NCBI RefSeq assembly: GCF_000331005.1
Contig: NZ_AEJB01000231.1
Coordinates: 1-47,256 of the forward strand
From: Streptomyces turgidiscabies Car8
Lineage (GTDB): Bacteria > Actinomycetota > Actinomycetes > Streptomycetales > Streptomycetaceae
Direction of reading: 5' to 3'
Length of the DNA: 47,256 nucleotides
The notes beneath the pieces are model-generated. The model saw only the letters and a program-made list of their open reading frames with translations. It was not told the origin of the DNA and made no database searches. Below are positions 16,973 through 25,710 of this stretch, piece after piece. Numbering within the stretch: position 1 is the first letter of the stretch; every line of letters starts with the position of its first letter. Both the position numbers and the translations under genes were made by a program.

Positions 16973-17602
16973 ATGAGCACACCGAGTACCGGGCGGCCTC
17001 ATACGGCCGCCCGGCCGCCCGCGCAGCGCAACGCAGGTCCGGCCGTCGCGGTCACACCAGCCGCTCCGGTCACGTCGATCAGTTCGCTGCTGGCCCCCGC
17101 TCCGCCCGGCCACGACCTCACCGTGCTGCGGCTGTCCGAGCTGCGCGCCCTGCGCCGGGACGCCCAGCGCGACGAGGCCGACCTCAGTTACGTACGGCGG
17201 CTGCTGCAGGGGCGCATCGACATCCTGCGGGCGGAACTGGCGCGGCGCGGGCCCACGTCGGTGATCGCGGTGGGGGAGGGGTCGGTCGTCGAGCGGCTGT
17301 CGGAGATCCTGACGGACGCCCCGGCCCGGCACCGGTCGTCGGCGCGGCACGTGACGCTGGGGACGCCGCACAGCGAGGAGTACGGGCAGCTCGCGGCGGA
17401 GATGCTCGCCGAGGTGGAGCTGTCGGACCTGGACGCGCGGACGGACCCGGAGCTGACGGCGGCGATGGGCAGGCTCGTCGGGTACGAGCAGCAGGTCTCC
17501 CAGCGGCGCCAGGGGCTGCAGCGGACGGCGGACGACTGCAGCGGGGAGATCGCCCGGCGGTACCGCGAGGGCGAGGCCCAGGTGGAGGACCTGCTGATCT
17601 GA
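16973..17602 (+). CDS. rsiG: RsiG, c-di-GMP-dependent anti-sigma factor
   Basis: Binds c-di-GMP and then sequesters the sporulation sigma factor WhiG, holding back spore formation. The established signature E(X)3S(X)2R(X)3Q(X)3D occurs twice in the helical hairpin: E68-S72-R75-Q79-D83 and E172-S176-R179-Q183-D187, both intact. An Ala/Pro-rich N-terminal tail (1-45) precedes helix 1, and the helices alternate charged and hydrophobic residues as expected of a coiled coil. 209 aa. It is monocistronic and followed by a strong hairpin. Confidence 0.95.
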   Translation: MSTPSTGRPHTAARPPAQRNAGPAVAVTPAAPVTSISSLLAPAPPGHDLTVLRLSELRALRRDAQRDEADLSYVRRLLQGRIDILRAELARRGPTSVIAVGEGSVVERLSEILTDAPARHRSSARHVTLGTPHSEEYGQLAAEMLAEVELSDLDARTDPELTAAMGRLVGYEQQVSQRRQGLQRTADDCSGEIARRYREGEAQVEDLLI

Positions 17603-17699
17603 GGGCCCGGACCTGGTCTGCGGCCCGTCCGGCGCGGACTGTTCGGCTCAGCCGCCCCGCCGCCCCGCCGCCCCGGACCTTGAACCGACCGCATGATCA

Positions 17700-17729
17700 G
17701 GCCCGGCCGCGGGGAGTCGCGGCCGGGCC
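17700..17729. terminator. Bidirectional hairpin after rsiG
   Basis: A perfect 12-bp stem GGCCCGGCCGCG / CGCGGCCGGGCC with a 6-base loop, between the convergent rsiG and the secreted-protein gene. It can terminate both. Confidence 0.8.
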
Positions 17730-17763
17730 CGATGACGCTGTGCGGGGAGGGAGGCCGGCCGGC

Positions 17764-20700
17764 TCAGTACAGGTTCTTGTAGCCGGTCCAGCCGGTGGCG
17801 ACGCGGGTCTTCGTGCCGAAGGTCGCGGTCGCCGTGCCGTTCCAGCGCCACAGGGCGCCCGCGCTGTCCAGGCCGACGAGGTCGGGGCGGCCGTCGCCGG
17901 TCAGGTCGCCGGGTACGGCCAGCGCCTTCACGCTGATCCCGCCGGCGATACGGGCCCGGGGACCGAAGCCGCCCTTGCCGTCGCCGAGCCAGCGCCACAG
18001 GGCGCCCGCGCTGTCCAGGCCGACCATGTCGCCGATGCCGTCACGGTTCAGGTCGCCCGCGCCGATCAGGCGGGTGTAGCCGCCCAGACCCCCGACCAGC
18101 TCGACCCGCTCGGTCAGGCCGCCGTCGCCGTCGGAGGAGTACCGCCACAGCACGCCGGCCTTGTCGCGGGCGACCAGGTCGGCGAGGCCGTCACCGGTGA
18201 GGTCGCCGGGTGAGGTCAGCACGTCGTACTGGTTGAAACCGGTGCCGACGGCGTGGTGCGGGCCGTTCAGGGTGAACGCCTTGCCGCAGGTGCCGTCGTA
18301 GCGGTCCAGCTGACCGGCGAGGTCCCGGACGAGGACGCCGTTGCACGCGTCGCCGCTCGGATCACCGAAGGGCACGAAGGCCGACCAGCGGTACCAGCTG
18401 TCGTCCACCACCTTGTTCGCGCTGTCGAAGGTGCCGCTCCCGGTGCCGGGCTGGATCGTCAGATGGTCCCCGCCGTCGAAGGCGAGCAGGTCGCCGATGC
18501 CGTCCCGGCCGAAGTCGTGGCGGTCCACCGGCCGTACCGTCAACGGCTTGTCGTAGATCACCGCGTTCCTGGGCGTGCCGTTCGCGGTCCGGGCGGTCAG
18601 GGTCACCCTGTAGGTACCGGCGCGGACCTGCGTGCCGTTCTCGGCGCGCCTGTCCCAGGTCACGGCGATCTTTCCGTGTGCGCGACCGCCGGTGAAGGTC
18701 CGTACGACGGCGCCGGCGGTTGTGGTGACGGTCAGCTTCCAGGTCGCGACCGGCTGGCTCAGGTGCCAGACGCCGTCGAACGTGCCACCCTGGCGCAGGT
18801 CGATGGAGGTCGGGACGGTGGCGGCGGTCGCCGCGAGCGGGGAGGCGGTCACCTTGGGCCATTTCACCGTCACGTCACCGGACGCGGTGAGGTAGGCGAC
18901 GGGACCGCCGAACCGGTCCACGTTCCAGAACCGGCCGCGCCGGTCGGCCGGGGCGTACAGCGGGGACGGCAGCGGGGCGAGCTCCTTCGTGCCGACCCTG
19001 GCGGCCGGGACAGCGCCCTTCAGGTAGGTGATCAGCAGCTTGCCGGCCTTGTCGTCCTGGGAGACCAGGTAGCCGTCGGCAAGTCGCGCGTAGCCCTTCG
19101 GTACGTTCTGCGTCGTCCGCTTGACCTGGTCGTAGACGACCGCCTGCTTGTCCGGACCGCAGGACCAGTAGACGTACCGGCCCACCACCTGCAGATCGGA
19201 CGGGAGGCAGGAGCCGGTCGACGGCAGGCTGCCCAGCTTCCGCATGGACGGCAGGGAGAACCTGTCGAACACGGGCTTGCCCCGCGAGTCCTTCGCGGCC
19301 GTCCACAGGGTGTCACCCCACAGGGTGGCGGCCGGCCAGGTACCGCTGGCCAGCACTTCCTTCCCCTTGCTCACGTACTTGTCGTTGACCGACTCCTGGG
19401 TCACCGTGTACGGGCCGGAAGCCGCCACGATCCCCGAGAGCCACTCTTCCGGGTGGGGGACAGTGCCCTCGCCCGTGCCGGTGAACCGCAGGCATTCGTC
19501 GTAGCAGTTGACGTGGTACGTGGGGCTGGACTCGTCGTACCCGAGGTCGCCCAGGTTCTGCGGCGGGGCGGCGGTCAGCGTTCCGCCGGCCGACAGGGTG
19601 AGCGCGGTGGCGGTGAGATCGGTGCTGAGATAGGGCTGGAACCCGTCCTTGCGCTCGGTGCCCAGCAGTACCCGTCCCTGGTCGACCGCGACGCCGCCGG
19701 CCTCGTACACCGAGACCGGGGGCAGCGGTGACATCGGTTTGACGACGGGGGCCCCGTCGCTGCCCAGGGTGAGGTGCTGGACCGCCCAGTGCTCAGCGTC
19801 CGTACCGCCCGCGACGAGGAAACTGCCGTCCCCGGCGTCGACGAAGCCGCCGTACGAAGCGGCCAGCAGGGTCCGCGCCGGGCCACCGGTGATCGGCACG
19901 GCGAGGATCCCGTCCTTGGCTCCTCCGTGGTACACCACCCAGTCGCCTATCGTGCGGGCGTCCCCGGCCTGGTCCTGCTGAACATCGAGCAGGCGTCCGG
20001 GGACCTCGGGATGCTCACGGTCGACGACGTAGAGGCGGAAAGTCCGGGCGACTTCGTCGTAGGCGTAGAAGTTCACCTTGTCGCCCGCCAGGCGGGGGAC
20101 CTGCGAGAAGTAGGAGCCGGCTCTCGGCACATATGTCAACGAGGCGGTGGCGAAGTCGAGCAGCACGGTGTACCGCGTGTATTTGCCGTCGTCCGTCGTG
20201 TACTCGAACATGCCTCCCCGCTCGTCCGACGTCGCTCCGGAGGACAGCGGGGACGGCGGGTTGAAGTCGTCCGCGACGCCGGTCACCGTCCGGTCGACCG
20301 GCTGTCCGCCGCTCGCCGGCACCTCCAGCAGGTGGAGTGTCCACTTCCCGGCGACCTTGCGGGAGACCAGCAGACGGTTCTCGGCGAAGACCCCGGTGCT
20401 CCGGTCGCCGGCCGCCAGGGTGAAGCGCGTCACCTTGCCGGTGGCGTAGCGCCGGATCTCGTACACGTTCCTCGTCGGCGGGGTCTGCGGGATCTTCTCC
20501 AGCCCCAGGCCGCCGTTGTAGACCCTCTCGGAGTCATAGTTCGTCACCCTGGCCGAGCCGTCGCGACCGATCCACCTCACCGAGTTCCCGTTCGGCACGG
20601 ACAGATACCCGGAGTCGTCGGCGGCGACCATGTACGCCCGGCGCGGTGCCTCCCGGTGTGCGCCGGGCAGCGTGACGGACGGCATGTCCCCGGCGCCCGC

Positions 20701-20841
20701 CGCGACGGCCGGTGCCGAGGTGAACTGCAGGAGCCCGGCCACCACGGCCAGGGCCGCCGCGGCCGAGACGGCCCCGGTCTTCGGCCGCCCGCGTCTTGGC
20801 GCCGCCTCCGGAATCGTGCGTCTCAAGCGTCCCGCCTCCAT
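17764..20841 (-). CDS. Large secreted propeller/VCBS-repeat protein
   Basis: 1025 residues. An N-terminal twin-Arg-free signal sequence (about 1-47, hydrophobic AAAALAVVAGLLQFTSAPAVA) directs export. Residues about 50-680 look like irregular beta-propeller repeats (SVRWIGRDG, AVDQGRVLLG, VVGRYVYWSCG). A FlgD-like Ig domain follows (about 690-770: VATWKLTVTTTAGAVVRTFTGG). The C-terminal ~250 residues hold FG-GAP/VCBS calcium-type repeats with DLTGDGLADL, DLNRDGIGDM and DLTGDGRPDL, each followed by LDSAGALWRW-like strands. No catalytic motif; it is likely a cell-surface or extracellular binding protein. It lies between the core rsiG and the Eis-like gene, and may be an insertion relative to other species. 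Confidence 0.85.
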   Translation of the reverse strand: MEAGRLRRTIPEAAPRRGRPKTGAVSAAAALAVVAGLLQFTSAPAVAAGAGDMPSVTLPGAHREAPRRAYMVAADDSGYLSVPNGNSVRWIGRDGSARVTNYDSERVYNGGLGLEKIPQTPPTRNVYEIRRYATGKVTRFTLAAGDRSTGVFAENRLLVSRKVAGKWTLHLLEVPASGGQPVDRTVTGVADDFNPPSPLSSGATSDERGGMFEYTTDDGKYTRYTVLLDFATASLTYVPRAGSYFSQVPRLAGDKVNFYAYDEVARTFRLYVVDREHPEVPGRLLDVQQDQAGDARTIGDWVVYHGGAKDGILAVPITGGPARTLLAASYGGFVDAGDGSFLVAGGTDAEHWAVQHLTLGSDGAPVVKPMSPLPPVSVYEAGGVAVDQGRVLLGTERKDGFQPYLSTDLTATALTLSAGGTLTAAPPQNLGDLGYDESSPTYHVNCYDECLRFTGTGEGTVPHPEEWLSGIVAASGPYTVTQESVNDKYVSKGKEVLASGTWPAATLWGDTLWTAAKDSRGKPVFDRFSLPSMRKLGSLPSTGSCLPSDLQVVGRYVYWSCGPDKQAVVYDQVKRTTQNVPKGYARLADGYLVSQDDKAGKLLITYLKGAVPAARVGTKELAPLPSPLYAPADRRGRFWNVDRFGGPVAYLTASGDVTVKWPKVTASPLAATAATVPTSIDLRQGGTFDGVWHLSQPVATWKLTVTTTAGAVVRTFTGGRAHGKIAVTWDRRAENGTQVRAGTYRVTLTARTANGTPRNAVIYDKPLTVRPVDRHDFGRDGIGDLLAFDGGDHLTIQPGTGSGTFDSANKVVDDSWYRWSAFVPFGDPSGDACNGVLVRDLAGQLDRYDGTCGKAFTLNGPHHAVGTGFNQYDVLTSPGDLTGDGLADLVARDKAGVLWRYSSDGDGGLTERVELVGGLGGYTRLIGAGDLNRDGIGDMVGLDSAGALWRWLGDGKGGFGPRARIAGGISVKALAVPGDLTGDGRPDLVGLDSAGALWRWNGTATATFGTKTRVATGWTGYKNLY

Positions 20842-21038
20842 ACGTTCTTCCCCTCGGAGTGGTTCGGCAGTGTGCCGCGGCTGTCGTCAGGAACGGCCGT
20901 CCACTCACGTCGCGTTGTCAGACTCACGCCGACGCGAAACGTTGTACGGAAGATCTGGAGCACCGCTTCCGGCGCCTTCGGGGTCAGGCCGGGTGCCGGG
21001 CGACGGATATTCGCGCGACACCTCGTCCGCCCTCCCCC

Positions 21039-21050
21039 TAGCCTGACTCC
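21039..21050 (+). promoter_or_regulatory. Leaderless promoter of Eis-like gene
   Basis: TAGCCT at 21039-21044 and 6 bases to the ATG at 21051; no Shine-Dalgarno. Confidence 0.45.
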
Positions 21051-22325
21051 ATGACCCCCCGTGCCGACATCGACATACGTGCCGTCAACGAGGACGGACT
21101 CCGGGAGTGGACCAGGGCCCTGCAGACCGGGTTCCTCCGGTCGCCCGAGGTCACCGACGTGGGGCTGGAGGCGAACCGCGGGGCGTTCCGGCCGGGGCGG
21201 TCCCTCGGCGCCTATGACGGCGAACGATGCGTGGCGACGTTCCGTTCGTTCCCGCAGGAACTGAGCGTCGGCGGCGGTGCGACCGTCCCCGCCGACGCCA
21301 TCTCGAACGTGACCGTGTCGCCCACCCACCGCCGCCGGGGCATCCTCACCCGCATGATGGCGCGCGACCTCGCCGCCGCGAAGGAGCGCGGGGACGTCGT
21401 CGCCACGCTGATCGCCGCCGAGTACCCGATCTACGGACGGTACGGCTTCGGGCCCGCCACCTCGACCTCCGAGTGGACGATCGACGTCCCGCGCACCGGC
21501 CTCGACCCCCGCTGGGCGGGCCCGGCGGACGGCGGCCGTATCGACCTCGTCGACGCGGCGGACGTACGGAAGCTGGGGCCCGAACTGCACGCGCGGCTCG
21601 CCCGGCAGCAGCCGGGTGCGGTCAGCCGGGACGAGCGCTGGTGGCAGGTCAACACCGGGGTCGTGCGGTACGGGGCGTCCTGGGACGAGCCCTTCTACGC
21701 CGTCTACCGTTCGGCGGACGGGGAGGTCGACGGGCTTGTCTCGTACGAGTCCGACGACAAGTGGGAAGCCAAGCAGCCGCACGACACCGCCGACGTCAAC
21801 TGGCTGATCGCCACGACGCCGGACGCCGAGCGCGCCCTGTGGCAGTACCTCTGCTCGATCGACTGGATCACGAAGGTCAAGACCGGCTGGCGTGCCCCGG
21901 ACGACCTGCTCCCGTTCTTCCTGCCGGACCCGCGGGCGGCCAGGCTCACCACGCACGCGGACTGGCTGTGGGTGCGGCTCCTGGATGTCGTACGGGCCCT
22001 GGAGGCGCGTCCGTACGACGGTCACGAGGGGGGTACGGGCGGCCGAGGCCTCGTGCTTGAGGTCGTCGACGAGGCCGGCTTCGCCGGGGGGCGGTACCGG
22101 CTTGAGGTGTCGTCGGAGGGCGTCGGCTCGTGCACGCCCGGTGTTCGCGATGCCGCTGAACTCATCCTGGATGTACGGGAGTTGGCGGCGCTGTGGCTCG
22201 GTGACGAGTCGGCCGTGCGGCTGGCGGCGCTGGGCAGGGTGCGGGAGGAACGAGCGGGCGCCGCCCGTGTGGCCGACGCCCTGCTGCGTACGTCCAGGCG
22301 GCCGTGGTGCCCGGACATCTTCTGA
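21051..22325 (+). CDS. Eis-like GNAT N-acetyltransferase
   Basis: 424 residues with the three-part Eis architecture: an N-terminal GNAT domain with acetyl-CoA loop [15 protein letters not shown] (about 87-101), a second degenerate GNAT fold, and a C-terminal sterol-carrier-like domain. The conserved Tyr region [11 protein letters not shown] is at about 124-134, and the protein ends in Phe (CPDIF), whose terminal carboxylate serves as catalytic base in mycobacterial Eis. Eis enzymes acetylate amines of aminoglycosides and other substrates; the true substrate here is unknown. It is divergent from the secreted-protein gene. Confidence 0.9.
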   Translation: MTPRADIDIRAVNEDGLREWTRALQTGFLRSPEVTDVGLEANRGAFRPGRSLGAYDGERCVATFRSFPQELSVGGGATVPADAISNVTVSPTHRRRGILTRMMARDLAAAKERGDVVATLIAAEYPIYGRYGFGPATSTSEWTIDVPRTGLDPRWAGPADGGRIDLVDAADVRKLGPELHARLARQQPGAVSRDERWWQVNTGVVRYGASWDEPFYAVYRSADGEVDGLVSYESDDKWEAKQPHDTADVNWLIATTPDAERALWQYLCSIDWITKVKTGWRAPDDLLPFFLPDPRAARLTTHADWLWVRLLDVVRALEARPYDGHEGGTGGRGLVLEVVDEAGFAGGRYRLEVSSEGVGSCTPGVRDAAELILDVRELAALWLGDESAVRLAALGRVREERAGAARVADALLRTSRRPWCPDIF

Positions 22326-22452
22326 TCCGACCTCTGATTCCGGTCCGACCTCTGATCCGACCTCATTTCGGGTCGTGTCGGCTGCCGAGCTCCAGGCTCC
22401 CCTCCGGAAGAGAGTTCGGTCGCCAACCTGTGGAAGGTTTCACCATGTTGTA

Positions 22453-22471
22453 GAAGTTGGTCACCAACTTC
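22453..22471. promoter_or_regulatory. 19-bp palindromic operator ahead of regulator 1
   Basis: GAAGTTGGTCACCAACTTC is a perfect palindrome with one central base, 86 bp upstream of the first GntR-type gene. A weaker related repeat (CCAACCT...AGGTT) lies just before it. The same core, AGTTGGT-N-ACCAACT, occurs ahead of the second paralogue. It is probably the binding site of one or both regulators. Confidence 0.7.
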
Positions 22472-22544
22472 ACTGTACTTATCTCCACTTGGGGGCGTCT
22501 CATAACCACCTTCACTTGAACTGCACAAAGATGGCAAGAAGTTG

Positions 22545-22556
22545 TAGTGTTTGGTT
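22545..22556 (+). promoter_or_regulatory. Leaderless-type promoter of regulator 1
   Basis: TAGTGT at 22545-22550 then six bases to GTG 22557. The block GTTGTAG-GTTTGGT-GTG, along with upstream CCACTTGGG, CTCATAA and CAAAGATGG, is shared with the promoter of regulator 2, which suggests a duplicated promoter. Confidence 0.6.
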
Positions 22557-23441
22557 GTGGAGCCTCAGACGTCACACCGTGACGTGGCCAACGCCCTGCG
22601 CACCCGGATCAGGTCCGGTGAGCTGCGGCCGGGTCAGCGCATGCCCACCCAGGCCAGGCTCGCCCAGGAGTTCGGCGTCGAGCGCGGTGCCGTACGGGAG
22701 GCGCTGCGCATCCTGCACACGGAGCGGTTGCTGACCAACGTCAGCAAGGGGAGTCCGGCGACGGTCGCGACCACTCCCGGACCGGCGCCGACCGGCCCCG
22801 CCGCCCTGCCGCTGCCTACCACCGTCGCCCTCGCGCCCCGGATCGCCGAGGCCTTCGCGGTACCGCACGTGAAGATCGACGCCCTCTGTCTGACGTCCGT
22901 CTCGCTCACCCTCGCCATCGGGGAACCGCTGCGCCAGATCCACGCCGGACGGCTGAATCCGGCCAGGATCGACGTCCGGGTGCTGCTGCCGAGCCGGGAC
23001 ATCGACCTCGCGTTCCCGGCGCCGGTGGAGCTGGCGGACGGTTCCCCGGCCGGGGCATCGGCCACCGGTCGGCTGCAGCGCCGCTGGCTGACCCACCGCA
23101 ACGCCCAGGGGCAGGTGCTCCGGCACAACCTGCTGGCCCTGCGCGGCACGCACGGTGTCGACGTGCGCGTCTCCTTCCGGGCCCTGCCGTTCACGCCACC
23201 GGTGAAGCTGTACCTGCTCAACGGGGCGGAGGCGCTCTTCGCGTACTACACGCTGAAGCGGCGCGAGGCGGAGATCGACCACGAGCAGGTGGAGATGTAC
23301 GACGCCGAGGGCGTCCGGTCGATGCTGTTCGCGTTCGAGCGTGGCGCCGGCCTGCGCGACACGACGTTCGTGGAGCAGTCACACCTGTGGTTCGACGCAC
23401 TGTGGGAGACGATCAGTTCGGAGCTGGTGCTCACGGACTGA
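22557..23441 (+). CDS. GntR-type winged-helix regulator, paralogue 1
   Basis: 294 residues. A GntR-like winged helix occupies about residues 5-70 (ALRTRIRSGELRPGQRMPTQ, EFGVERGAVREALRIL). The remaining ~210 residues form a domain I do not recognise as a standard effector domain: RVLLPSRDIDLAFP, RHNLLALRGTHGVDVRV, TPPVKLYLLNGAEALFAYY, FVEQSHLWFDALWETI. The same domain is in the genes at 23856 and 25841. I take GTG 22557 as start because it sits at leaderless distance from a -10; TTG 22551 is the alternative. It is likely a small-molecule-sensing regulator of this locus. Ligand unknown. Confidence 0.82.
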   Translation: MEPQTSHRDVANALRTRIRSGELRPGQRMPTQARLAQEFGVERGAVREALRILHTERLLTNVSKGSPATVATTPGPAPTGPAALPLPTTVALAPRIAEAFAVPHVKIDALCLTSVSLTLAIGEPLRQIHAGRLNPARIDVRVLLPSRDIDLAFPAPVELADGSPAGASATGRLQRRWLTHRNAQGQVLRHNLLALRGTHGVDVRVSFRALPFTPPVKLYLLNGAEALFAYYTLKRREAEIDHEQVEMYDAEGVRSMLFAFERGAGLRDTTFVEQSHLWFDALWETISSELVLTD

Positions 23442-23483
23442 GGTCTCCCACGACCGCTGACTCTGAATCCGGCTCTGGCACTG

Positions 23484-23672
23484 TCACAGGGCGGGCCCCG
23501 TGACCAGCAGGGCGAGCACGACGGCTCCGATGGAGCTGATGGTCGGGTTTCTGGCCTTGATGCCGATGGTGAGCAGCGTCAGACCGACGACGCCGGAGGT
23601 CCCGTACTGCCAGCTGACGAACTGCTGGAAGCCGGTGATGAAGACGGCGGCGAGGAGAGCGATGGCGGGCAT
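23484..23672 (-). CDS. Small membrane protein 1
   Basis: 62 residues, almost entirely hydrophobic (two or three short TM helices): MPAIALLAAVFITGF..., LTLLTIGIKARNPTISSIGA, VLALLVTGPAL. A strong GGAGG Shine-Dalgarno 6-8 bases upstream supports translation. It is antisense to the flanking regulators and shares the pattern GLxLLxIxIxARN...GAVVxxLLM/V with the 60-residue protein at 25483. Function unknown. The repeated placement beside the regulators suggests it belongs to the same system. Confidence 0.75.
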   Translation of the reverse strand: MPAIALLAAVFITGFQQFVSWQYGTSGVVGLTLLTIGIKARNPTISSIGAVVLALLVTGPAL

Positions 23673-23741
23673 GGTGGTTCCTCCTTCAGGGCGTGTCCGG
23701 AGCGGTGTCGCAGAGATGGCAGACAGGAGGCGGAACTTCTG

Positions 23742-23768
23742 CCAACTTCACCAAGTTGGTAACCAACT
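23742..23768. promoter_or_regulatory. Overlapping operator half-sites ahead of regulator 2
   Basis: Three half-sites, CCAACTT - AAGTTGGT - ACCAACT, form two overlapping inverted repeats; 23754-23768 is a perfect 15-bp palindrome. The core is the same as the operator at 22453-22471. Confidence 0.7.
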
Positions 23769-23843
23769 CTGATTAAGTTGTCCCCACTTGGGCACTACTC
23801 ATAAACAACTTTCGAACAACTCCCCAAAGATGGGTTGGAGTTG

Positions 23844-23855
23844 TAGCGTTTGGTC
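23844..23855 (+). promoter_or_regulatory. Leaderless-type promoter of regulator 2
   Basis: TAGCGT and then six bases (TTGGTC) to GTG 23856, mirroring TAGTGT/TTGGTT before regulator 1. Confidence 0.6.
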
Positions 23856-24728
23856 GTGACTCAGGAGAACGGGACAGTGAACGGCAGCAGAAGACAGTCG
23901 CCCCAGGAGATCGCAACCGCCCTGCGTGACCGCATCCGCACCGGCGATCTGCGCCCCGGCGACCGCCTGCCCACCCAGGCGGACCTGGCCGAGGAGTTCG
24001 GCGTCGAGCGCGGTGCCGTACGCGAGGCGCTGCGCATCCTGCACGCCGAGCAACTGCTCACCAACGGCGGCAAGGGCAGCCCGCCGCGCGTCGCCGAGGC
24101 GCTCCCGCCCCGGGAGGGCCCCCAGCCGACGATGGTCGGGCTGGCGCCGCGACTGACGGAGGCGTTCTCGGCCCCGCACGTCCGGGTCGACGCCGCCTGC
24201 CTGACCGCGGAGAGCCTGATGCTGGCCGTCGGGGAATCGGTCCGGCTGATCCACGAGGGCCGCATCCGCCCGAAGTCGATCGACGTACGCGTCCTGCTGC
24301 CGTCCCGGGACATCGCGCTGGCCTTCCCGGTGCCTGTCGAGGGCCGCACCGAGGACGACTCCGTCCACCAGCGCTGGCTGGCCCAGCGCAACGCCCAGGG
24401 CCATGTGCTCCGGCACAACCTGCTGGCCCTGCGCTCGTCGCACGGCATCGACGTACACGTGACGTTCCGGGCACTGCCGTTCACCCCGCCGGTGAAGCTG
24501 TACCTGCTCAACGGGACGGAGGCGCTGATCGCGTACTACATGATCGCCCGCCGCGAGGAGCCGATGGAGAGCGGGACGCTGGACATGTACGACGCCCTGG
24601 GCGCCGAGTCCCTGCTCTTCCCGTTCGGCAAGGGCGCGGGCGAACGGGACACGGCGTTCGTCGAGCAATCCCAGAAGTGGTTCGACGCCCTCTGGGAAAC
24701 CATCACGACGGACCTGACACTCTCCTAG
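23856..24728 (+). CDS. GntR-type winged-helix regulator, paralogue 2
   Basis: 290 residues, clearly a duplicate of the gene at 22557: winged helix about 10-75 (EIATALRDRIRTGDLRPGDR, EEFGVERGAVREALRILHAE), then the shared domain with RVLLPSRDIALAFPVPVE, RHNLLALRSSHGIDVHV, PFTPPVKLYLLNGTEALIAYY and FVEQSQKWFDALWETI. The GTG start is at leaderless spacing. Its TAG overlaps by one base the GTG of the HAD gene (TAGTG), so the two are translationally coupled, a strong sign that regulator and phosphatase act together. Confidence 0.85.
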   Translation: MTQENGTVNGSRRQSPQEIATALRDRIRTGDLRPGDRLPTQADLAEEFGVERGAVREALRILHAEQLLTNGGKGSPPRVAEALPPREGPQPTMVGLAPRLTEAFSAPHVRVDAACLTAESLMLAVGESVRLIHEGRIRPKSIDVRVLLPSRDIALAFPVPVEGRTEDDSVHQRWLAQRNAQGHVLRHNLLALRSSHGIDVHVTFRALPFTPPVKLYLLNGTEALIAYYMIARREEPMESGTLDMYDALGAESLLFPFGKGAGERDTAFVEQSQKWFDALWETITTDLTLS

Positions 24729-25492
24729 TGACCTCTGATGCGACACAGACCCATGCGACACAGCCCCGACAGGCGACCGCCAAGGACGATTCCGTGACCG
24801 AGAACCTGCGGGAAGTGATCGCTCGTGCACGCTTCGTGCTCTGGGACTTCGACGGACCCGTCTGCCGTCTGTTCGCGGGCCATTCGGCGGAAGTGGTGGC
24901 GGTCGAACTCGTCGAGTGGCTCGAAGGGCGGGGCCTGCACGGTCTGCTGACGGAGACGGAGCGCGAGTCCCTGGATCCGCACGTCGTGCTCCGCGCCGTC
25001 GACCGCAGGCACCCCGGGAGCGACCTGGTGGACGAGTTGGAGAAACGTCTCACCCAGGAGGAACTCCGGGCCGCGTCCCTGGCGATGCCCACTCCGTACG
25101 CGGACCCGTTGATCCGTACCTGGACGGCGGTGGGCTCCCGGCTCGCGGTCGCCACGAACAACTCCCCGCTCGTCGTCCGCGAATATCTGGCCGGCCGCGG
25201 ACTCACCTCGTGCTTCGCCCCGCACGTCTACGGCCGCACACAGGAACTCCGCTACCTGAAGCCCCACCCGCACTGTCTCAACCGCGCGCTGAACGCGATG
25301 GGGGCGGCGCCGTCGTCCGCCCTCATGATCGGCGACACTCCCTCGGACTACCTCGCCGCGAAGGAGGCGGGTGTTCCGTTCCTCGGCTACGCGCGTAACG
25401 GGCACAAGGAGAAGCTGCTGCGGGACGCGGGTGCCGGGACGGTGGTGGGCTCGCTGGAACCCCTGCTGAGGGTCCTCCGAGGTCAGGCCTGA
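24728..25492 (+). CDS. HAD-superfamily phosphatase 1
   Basis: 254 residues. HAD motifs in order: DFDGPV (about 39-44, nucleophile and acid Asp), the motif II Thr in ATNNSP, the Lys in LKPHP (motif III) and IGDTPSDYL (motif IV). The cap sits between motifs I and II, as in phosphoglycolate-phosphatase-like enzymes. It presumably dephosphorylates a small metabolite. The GTG 24728 overlaps the stop of regulator 2; an internal GTG at 24794 with AAGGACG upstream is a possible alternative. Its 3' end overlaps the antisense small membrane protein by 10 bases. Confidence 0.87.
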   Translation: MTSDATQTHATQPRQATAKDDSVTENLREVIARARFVLWDFDGPVCRLFAGHSAEVVAVELVEWLEGRGLHGLLTETERESLDPHVVLRAVDRRHPGSDLVDELEKRLTQEELRAASLAMPTPYADPLIRTWTAVGSRLAVATNNSPLVVREYLAGRGLTSCFAPHVYGRTQELRYLKPHPHCLNRALNAMGAAPSSALMIGDTPSDYLAAKEAGVPFLGYARNGHKEKLLRDAGAGTVVGSLEPLLRVLRGQA

Positions 25493-25665
25493 GTCATCAG
25501 CAGGGTGAACACCACGGCCGCGCCGACGGCCAGGCCGTTGTGGCGCGCCCTGATTCCGACGAATATCGCGCTCAGCAGGATCAGGCCGGTGAGCCCGAGC
25601 CGTAGTTGTGCCAGCGTGCTCAGCAAGAACTGGCATAACGCCCAGAGCACTTGAAGAAGAAGCAT
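25483..25665 (-). CDS. Small membrane protein 2
   Basis: 60 residues from ATG 25665 (in-frame GTGs at 25674 and 25680 are alternatives). Hydrophobic throughout: MLLLQVLWALCQFLLSTLAQ, then LGLTGLILLSAIFVGIRARH, and VGAAVVFTLLMTQA. It resembles the 62-residue protein at 23484 in length, orientation and the GL-LL-I-ARxN-GAVV-LLM order. It is antisense to, and overlaps, the end of the HAD gene. Possibly a membrane partner or effector of the locus. Confidence 0.65.
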   Translation of the reverse strand: MLLLQVLWALCQFLLSTLAQLRLGLTGLILLSAIFVGIRARHNGLAVGAAVVFTLLMTQA

Positions 25666-25710
25666 GTCCCCCACCCGCACCTTCCGCAGCGGTCAATCAC
25701 GCAACTTGCC

